Source of the DNA: Acidobacteriota bacterium
GTDB taxonomy: Bacteria > Acidobacteriota > Terriglobia > UBA7540
Length of the DNA stretch: 8,676 nucleotides
Reading direction: 5' to 3'
Assembly: GCA_003165615.1 (NCBI GenBank)
Contig: PLWR01000128.1
Span: 1-8,676, forward strand
Below, piece by piece: positions 4,916 to 8,676 of the stretch. Position 1 is the stretch's first letter. Each line of letters begins with the position of its first letter. The notes below the pieces were generated by a model. It did no database searches. It was not told the DNA's origin and was given only the letters and a program-made list of their open reading frames with translations. The translations under genes were made by a program, and so were the position numbers.

Positions 4916-6262
4916 TTACCCAAAGTCGAGCCAAATGCGCACGTCGCGAACGTTATTATCCGTGAACCCGGTGTCAAGCGTATCGCCCAGAGTGCGGAAG
5001 AACGAGTAGGAATCGCTTCCCGCAAGGTAAGCATCCGGATCCAAACCCCGGCCCTGCGCTCGCGACACCGTTTGACCATCGGCCACGGCTCCGCTGGTGG
5101 GACTGTTGCCGTCGCGGCCATCCGTGCCGGCGCTCAGCACCACGCGGTTCTGTCCGCTGATCTGCTGCGCTGCGTACAGAGTGAATGCCTGATTGCGCCC
5201 GCCCATGCCCGGGCCGGTGACCGGGCACGTCACTTCCCCGCCCACCACCAGACAGACGGGCTTTCCCTTGTGCGCCTCTGCCAGGGCGTCGAGCGCGACG
5301 ACGTTCGAGAGCACCACCTGTCGATAGTCAGCGTCCCAGTTTCCGCCCTCAATTTCAGCCGCGAAACCAAGCTTTGGCGCCGATGCAAAGGCCGCGTCCA
5401 CCGCGTCACGGTTGGACAATAAGGAGAAGTAGTATGAATTCGCAAAGCGCGGGTCTCCTGGCTTGGGAGTCTCGGGGAGCTCACGGCGCTCAAAAAATCC
5501 GCGGATACTCGCGGGGAATTGGCTGGCCAGGTTGTTTTGCTCCACCAGATCGTAAGCCTGCTCGGTGGTGGACTCATCGGGCATGGTCGGTCCGGAAGCC
5601 ACCATGGAGGGCAGATCGTCGGGCACATCGGAGATGAAAATCGTCAGTTGTCGCGCCGGGTAAGCGCGCTCGGCGAGCCGGCCACCTTTTACCGCGGAAA
5701 TGTGCTTGCGCAGGATGTTGATCTGTTCAATGGGAAGGTGAGAGGTCACCAGCGCGCGGTTGAATTCCTTCAAGTCGGCAAGGGTGATGCTCGAGTCCAT
5801 CGGTTGCGCCAGAATGGCGGAGCCGCCGCCCGAAACCAGGAAGATGACCGTGTCTTCACGCCTCAGATGGGAGACGATTTCCAGGGATGCGCGCGCACCC
5901 TCCAGGCTGCTGGCGTCAGGATAAGGATGGCCGCCCACAAAATAGTGGAAGTTGGCAAGCTTCTGCTGCGTTTCTGCCGGGGCCACCGAGACTCCCGCTT
6001 CAATCCTGCCGCCCAAAATTTCATGCAGCACCGTGGCCATGCGGTTTGCCGCCTTGCCAAAGGCCACCACGCGCGGCGGTCGAACCAGCGGATGCGTCAC
6101 CTCCCCGGCCGTCAGCGCATTGCCTTCGAACTTCAGCTTTGCCAGCATGGCGTGACGAACGTCGATGGCCGCCATGGTGTCGCGAAATATCTGCTCAACC
6201 AATTGCTTGCCGTGGGAATAATCCGGCATCGCGATGGCCTTGGATTGTACCGGAGTCGTCAT
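4916..6262 (-). CDS. Glycerate 2-kinase (MOFRL family)
   Basis: Phosphorylates D-glycerate with ATP to give 2-phosphoglycerate, linking glyoxylate, tartronate or serine breakdown to lower glycolysis; cytoplasmic. From the ATG at 6262 it is 448 residues, within the family's usual range. Motifs in order: AFGKAANRM (68-76) with the conserved lysine; VSGGGSAI (143-150), the glycine-rich phosphate loop; KHISAVKGGRLA (186-197); SDVPDDLPSMVASGPT (211-226); GGEVTCPVTGPGMGGRNQ (341-358); and the MOFRL-domain core SAGTDGRDGNSPTSGAVAD (377-395), ending in TGFTDNNVRDV. The chosen start has GAGG 8 bases upstream. A TTG at 6355 would add 31 unconvincing residues, and an ATG at 6229 (preceded by AAGG) would remove 11. 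The reductase downstream makes this enzyme's probable substrate. Confidence 0.9.
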   Translation of the reverse strand: MTTPVQSKAIAMPDYSHGKQLVEQIFRDTMAAIDVRHAMLAKLKFEGNALTAGEVTHPLVRPPRVVAFGKAANRMATVLHEILGGRIEAGVSVAPAETQQKLANFHYFVGGHPYPDASSLEGARASLEIVSHLRREDTVIFLVSGGGSAILAQPMDSSITLADLKEFNRALVTSHLPIEQINILRKHISAVKGGRLAERAYPARQLTIFISDVPDDLPSMVASGPTMPDESTTEQAYDLVEQNNLASQFPASIRGFFERRELPETPKPGDPRFANSYYFSLLSNRDAVDAAFASAPKLGFAAEIEGGNWDADYRQVVLSNVVALDALAEAHKGKPVCLVVGGEVTCPVTGPGMGGRNQAFTLYAAQQISGQNRVVLSAGTDGRDGNSPTSGAVADGQTVSRAQGRGLDPDAYLAGSDSYSFFRTLGDTLDTGFTDNNVRDVRIWLDFG

Positions 6263-6417
6263 TGCCAAAGCCTCACGGACGCGCCCACCCTGGGTTGAAC
6301 CACCAGGAGGTCTTCCGTCGAGGGGACAGCGCGCACTTCTGCCCGCGTTAGACAATCGTTATTGCGTGTCTGCATTCCTCCATTATTGGGAAGCCGGCAA
6401 GGAAACGCAAGGGAGTT

Positions 6418-6427
6418 CGATTCTCGG
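6418..6427. repeat. Direct repeat, left copy (possible target-site duplication)
   Basis: CGATTCTCGG here is repeated exactly at 6516-6525, bracketing the folded element between them. A perfect 10-bp direct repeat hugging both ends of a terminal inverted repeat is the pattern left by transposition. Because one base is shared with the element end, the true duplication could be 8 to 10 bp. Confidence 0.6.
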
Positions 6428-6515
6428 TGCTGTCCTGATTTGACGTAGCGCCGACCTTGAGGTCGGCACCTGCCGGGCTAAAGCCCGGCTCTACGTCTCA
6501 AATTAGGACAGCACC
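6428..6515. mobile_element. MITE-like element of about 88 bp with cloverleaf fold
   Basis: A non-coding element with terminal inverted repeats. The left arm (6427-6448, beginning GTGCTGTCCTGATTTG) pairs with the right arm (6491-6514, ending AATTAGGACAGCAC) over about 22 bp, with one mismatch (G/T) and a 2-base bulge. Between the arms sit two perfect 7-bp hairpins: GCCGACC-TTGA-GGTCGGC (6450-6467) and GCCGGGC-TAAA-GCCCGGC (6472-6489). Together they form a three-way junction. Exact 10-bp direct repeats flank it. It has no room for a transposase, so it would have to move in trans. Paired hairpins of the form 'ccgacc...ggtcgg' and 'gccgggctaaagcccggc' are, as I recall, common between genes in Acidobacteriota. 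Classification as a MITE is inferred from structure; no second copy is in this window. Confidence 0.65.
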
Positions 6516-6525
6516 CGATTCTCGG
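6516..6525. repeat. Direct repeat, right copy (possible target-site duplication)
   Basis: Exact second copy of CGATTCTCGG (first copy at 6418-6427), directly after the right end of the inverted-repeat element. Confidence 0.6.
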
Positions 6526-6596
6526 GGGTGGGAAGTTTGGGGCCGGTAGAGGAATTGCTGCGGCAAGCGTGCGGCCGTCGGGTTTTCACATGGCAA

Positions 6597-7544
6597 TCAG
6601 CAAGTGGAATGTGCGCGCAGAAAATCCTCGAGTTGGTCAATAGTAGGGGCTGAATCGGCTCCCCCCAAACCAAGCGTGGCGAATGCTCCGGTGGCGTTGG
6701 CATAGCGCGCGGCGAGGGTGAGCGATTGGCCTCGGCAGATTGCGGCGAGAAATCCCGCGGCAAAGCAATCGCCCGCGCCGGTGGTGTCTACGGGCTGCAC
6801 GGCGAAGCCCGGCGAGGTAAAGGAGCCCTGGGGTGACTCCACATAGCAACCCGCCGCGTCCAGCTTGACGATAACCGTCTTTACCCCTAATTCGCGCAGC
6901 CGGGCAGCGATAGCGGCGGGCCCTTGCTCCCCCGTCAGTTGGCGGCCCTCCTCCAGATTGGGAAAAATAAAATCCGTGTGTGGCAGAGCTGGTTGAAGGG
7001 TCTTGAGCCACCCCCCGCGCACATCCCAGCATACGTTAATCGAGGTCAGGCAGCCCATTTCGCGAGCTCGCTTCAGCGCGGGTTCAAGCGATGTTTCATC
7101 GAAGGCAGGAATGGCGAAGGCGCTGGCGTAATGGAATATTCGAGAGCCCTCCACCTGCCCCCAATCGAGATACTGTTCGGAGAAATAGGCGCTCACCCCG
7201 CGCAAGTGAAGGAATCGGCGTTCGCCAGAGGTTTCGACAAGGACTATTGATGTGGAGGTTTTTGCGCCCGGGAGGGTGACCAGGCCCGTGTCGTCAATTC
7301 CTTCAGCGCGGACCCTGTCGTGTATGAATTGGCCGAAGCGGTCATTGCCGACGGCGGCGGCGATGCGAACCGATACTCCCAAGCGTGCCAATGCAATCGC
7401 GGTGTTGATGCAATTTCCGCCAGGACCGAATTCGACGTCTTCAAGTGCTTGACTGGTCCCCGTTGGGGCAAGCTGATCCACGGGTCGCGCCAAAACATCG
7501 GCCACGGCATTTCCGACGCAATAGATTTCGCAGAAACTTTTCAT
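6597..7544 (-). CDS. PfkB/ribokinase-family carbohydrate kinase
   Basis: ATP-dependent sugar or nucleoside kinase of the ribokinase superfamily, 315 residues (normal length), cytoplasmic. The N-terminal signature is FGPGGNCINTAIALARLG (39-56). The central beta/alpha core includes FPNLEEGRQLTG (194-205), whose NxxE motif (196-199) binds the metal-phosphate. The C-terminal signature is DTTGAGDCFAAGF (253-265), with the anion-hole GAGD and catalytic Asp259. The substrate cannot be fixed from motifs; ribose, fructose, adenosine and 2-keto-3-deoxygluconate kinases share them. It is the first of three same-strand metabolic genes, with glycerate kinase next. No Shine-Dalgarno sequence is visible before ATG 7544, although a TATAAT lies about 20 bases upstream, so the mRNA leader may be very short. 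Confidence 0.88.
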   Translation of the reverse strand: MKSFCEIYCVGNAVADVLARPVDQLAPTGTSQALEDVEFGPGGNCINTAIALARLGVSVRIAAAVGNDRFGQFIHDRVRAEGIDDTGLVTLPGAKTSTSIVLVETSGERRFLHLRGVSAYFSEQYLDWGQVEGSRIFHYASAFAIPAFDETSLEPALKRAREMGCLTSINVCWDVRGGWLKTLQPALPHTDFIFPNLEEGRQLTGEQGPAAIAARLRELGVKTVIVKLDAAGCYVESPQGSFTSPGFAVQPVDTTGAGDCFAAGFLAAICRGQSLTLAARYANATGAFATLGLGGADSAPTIDQLEDFLRAHSTC

Positions 7545-7835
7545 TTACAAGGGCCTAAAGCCTATTATAAGCCGCGATGGGGGTTTATTTGCGCTTCACA
7601 ATAATCCCATCCTGTAAACCCCTGCCGCAACCTTGGCCCGGCTGCCGATTATACCCGCCACGGCAAAACAAACAAGACTCGAATCTTCACTCAGATGGGA
7701 CATTGAATTGCTACAGTCATCTGCGCACGCTCATTTCCTTCTCATGGAATCCGCCAGATCATGAGGAGGTAAGAGATTTTTAGTCTGACCGGACTAGAAG
7801 TCCCTAATTTTCAACGCCTTTAACCGGCTGTTTGC
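7545..7835. other. Intergenic region between divergent kinase and pyrophosphatase genes
   Basis: About 290 bases upstream of both divergent genes. Apart from the possible kinase -10 box at its left end, no gene or clear element is supported. AGGAGGTAAGAG near 7763 would be an excellent ribosome binding site, but only an ATT followed by 14 further codons lies downstream, so no gene is called. TAGTC (near 7781) and GACTA form a short 5-bp inverted repeat. Confidence 0.35.
7564..7569 (-). promoter_or_regulatory. Possible -10 box of the sugar kinase gene
   Basis: A consensus TATAAT reads on the minus strand, 19 bases upstream of the kinase ATG. No good -35 hexamer lies 16-18 bases further upstream, so it is either a weak or activator-dependent promoter, or chance. 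If used, it gives a leader of only about a dozen bases, consistent with the missing Shine-Dalgarno sequence. Confidence 0.35.
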
Positions 7836-7865
7836 TTGACGTCAATTTTTTCTGCGTGGTATTAT
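7836..7865 (+). promoter_or_regulatory. Extended -10 promoter of hppA
   Basis: TTGACG (7836-7841) and TATTAT (7860-7865) are 18 bp apart. TG at 7857-7858, one base before the -10, forms an extended -10 element. Transcription would begin near 7872 and give a leader of about 120 nt before the pyrophosphatase start. Confidence 0.6.
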
Positions 7866-7994
7866 GCAACGCTCTAATAATTTTAGTTTATCCTCAAGCT
7901 ATCCTAAGACATTCTCCCGAAGATTAAATTCCGGAGAAGCCAAACAGGCCCACCTTGGGGGCGCGAAGAGGAAGTTTCGGTCGGAGGAAACCCA

Positions 7995-8676
7995 ATGTAC
8001 ATTTTTGCGATTGCCTGTTTAAGTGTGCTCACATTAATGTTTTCTGATTTCGCTCAAAAAGTTGCGCGGAACTTACTTTCCGGCCTTTGGAATCGACGTA
8101 GCTCCATGGCCAAGATATTTGCCGCCAGTGCTATCTTTCTGTCAGTAGCAACCTCAGCGGCGTTTGCTCAAGGTGGTGGTGAGGCCGCTGCCGGTGAAGC
8201 CAACCTCACGGTCCCCGATCTTTCCCAGGTGCAGTTCCTGGGTGTTAATGGCCATAGCTTATTGATGGTCGGCATCCTCTTTTGCATCTTTGGGCTGCTG
8301 TTTGGATTGGTCATCTATAGCAACTTGAAGAACCTGCCGGTTCACCGCGCTATGGGGGAGATTTCCCAGTTGATTTGGGAAACCTGCAAAACTTACCTGA
8401 TTACGCAGGGGAAATTCCTGCTGTTACTCTGGGTATTCATTGCGGCGATCATCCTGGTCTATTTCAAGGTGCTGCTGGGATATCCGGCCCTGCGCGTGGG
8501 GATCATCCTCTTCTTCAGTCTGGTGGGAATCGCCGGCAGTTACAGCGTGGCGTGGTTCGGCATTCGTGTGAACACGTTCGCCAACTCCCGCACGGCCCAC
8601 TCCAGTCTTGGCGGCAAACCGTTCATGGGGTACCAGATTCCGCTGCGGGCGGGCATGAGCATCGGCATGGTGCTGA
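7995..8676 (+). CDS. hppA: Membrane-bound ion-translocating pyrophosphatase, N-terminal part
   Basis: Integral membrane enzyme that hydrolyses pyrophosphate and pumps H+ or Na+ across the cytoplasmic membrane. Only the first 227 residues are present; the gene continues beyond the window, so the catalytic loops and the residues that set ion and K+ dependence are absent. Transmembrane helices are visible at about 88-108, 141-161 and 168-188. The family-typical segments are ETCKTYLITQGKF (129-141), GIRVNTFANSRTA (189-201) and AGMSIGM (219-225). GGAGG (7983-7987) lies 7 bases before ATG 7995. This start adds a hydrophobic N-terminus (1-16) and a basic linker ahead of an internal Met38. From Met38 the sequence reads like a complete cleavable signal peptide ending AFA-Q (58/59), but ATG 8106 has no ribosome binding site. 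Confidence 0.88.
   Translation, partial: MYIFAIACLSVLTLMFSDFAQKVARNLLSGLWNRRSSMAKIFAASAIFLSVATSAAFAQGGGEAAAGEANLTVPDLSQVQFLGVNGHSLLMVGILFCIFGLLFGLVIYSNLKNLPVHRAMGEISQLIWETCKTYLITQGKFLLLLWVFIAAIILVYFKVLLGYPALRVGIILFFSLVGIAGSYSVAWFGIRVNTFANSRTAHSSLGGKPFMGYQIPLRAGMSIGMVL

Larger units (their letters stand above)
6263..6596. other. Intergenic region between the two kinase genes
   Basis: The 334 bases between the sugar kinase stop and the glycerate kinase start contain the miniature element at 6418-6525 (separate entries), the glycerate kinase ribosome binding site, and otherwise no supportable gene. A 38-codon minus-strand frame (6375-6259) ends in an ATGA overlap with the glycerate kinase start, but its GGAGG is only 1 base from its ATG, so it is not called. 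No clear terminator follows the sugar kinase stop. Confidence 0.4.

Noticed and set aside
5519..6298. Plus-strand open frame of 259 codons opposite the glycerate kinase gene
   Set aside because: Antisense shadow of a well-supported enzyme gene; no motif.
6259..6375. 38-codon minus-strand frame ending in an ATGA overlap with the glycerate kinase start
   Set aside because: The overlap suggests coupling, but GGAGG is only 1 base from its ATG, the length is tiny and the product has no feature; chance is likelier.
6411..6435. GGGAGTTCGATTCTC, resembling a tRNA T-arm
   Set aside because: No acceptor, D or anticodon arm can be built around it; the similarity is better explained as chance at the flanking direct repeat.
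7577..7783. 68-codon plus-strand frame upstream of hppA
   Set aside because: No ribosome binding site; Pro/Cys/His-rich random-looking composition; it lies in a promoter-bearing gap.
7872..7994. Fluoride riboswitch ahead of the pyrophosphatase gene
   Set aside because: Considered because fluoride inhibits pyrophosphatases, but the conserved fluoride-riboswitch core sequence is not present in the leader.

Overview
This window looks like a chromosomal segment of an Acidobacteriota-type bacterium. The assignment is an inference from three things: the style of the membrane pyrophosphatase N-terminus, an IS1-type transposase tail of a kind I associate with that phylum, and moderately high GC with strong AGGAG-type ribosome binding sites. 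No rRNA, tRNA or other phylogenetic marker is present to confirm it.

Left third (about 1-3500): an accessory stretch. It opens with non-coding or decayed DNA that includes the C-terminal remnant of an IS1-family transposase (about 339-506). Then come several small genes with no recognisable function: a 61-aa plus-strand protein (578-763), a 69-aa minus-strand protein (705-914), and a minus-strand pair in which a soluble 170-aa protein is joined by a 4-base overlap to a small one-helix membrane protein (1700-988). A membrane-anchored 147-aa protein (1737-2180) is transcribed divergently from that pair, 36 bases away. After about 380 bases without a convincing gene there is a complete toxin-antitoxin operon on the minus strand (3439-2584). 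Its toxin is of the HigB/Gp49 type and is encoded first; an Xre-type antitoxin follows. The operon has its own strong promoter, a 16-bp palindromic operator inside the promoter spacer, a coupled start/stop overlap and an intrinsic terminator.

Middle and right (about 3740-7544): three metabolic genes, all on the minus strand, in the transcription order PfkB-family sugar kinase, glycerate 2-kinase (MOFRL type), and 2-hydroxy-3-oxopropionate reductase/3-hydroxyisobutyrate dehydrogenase-family reductase. The last two fit consecutive steps: tartronate semialdehyde is reduced to D-glycerate, which is phosphorylated to 2-phosphoglycerate and so enters lower glycolysis. The genes are separated by gaps of 280 and 334 bases, so a single tight operon is not certain. 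The gap between the two kinases holds a small mobile-looking element of about 88 bp (6428-6515): a long imperfect inverted repeat enclosing two hairpins, flanked by a perfect 10-bp direct repeat. It is the most distinctive non-coding structure here.

Right edge: an extended -10 promoter (7836-7865) and a leader of about 120 nt precede the 5' part of a membrane-bound ion-translocating pyrophosphatase gene (hppA), which runs off the end of the window. I found no CRISPR array, RNA gene or obvious phage module. No clearly new multi-gene system can be demonstrated. The best candidates for something undescribed are the 88-bp element and the divergent cassette of small membrane and soluble proteins at 988-2180.
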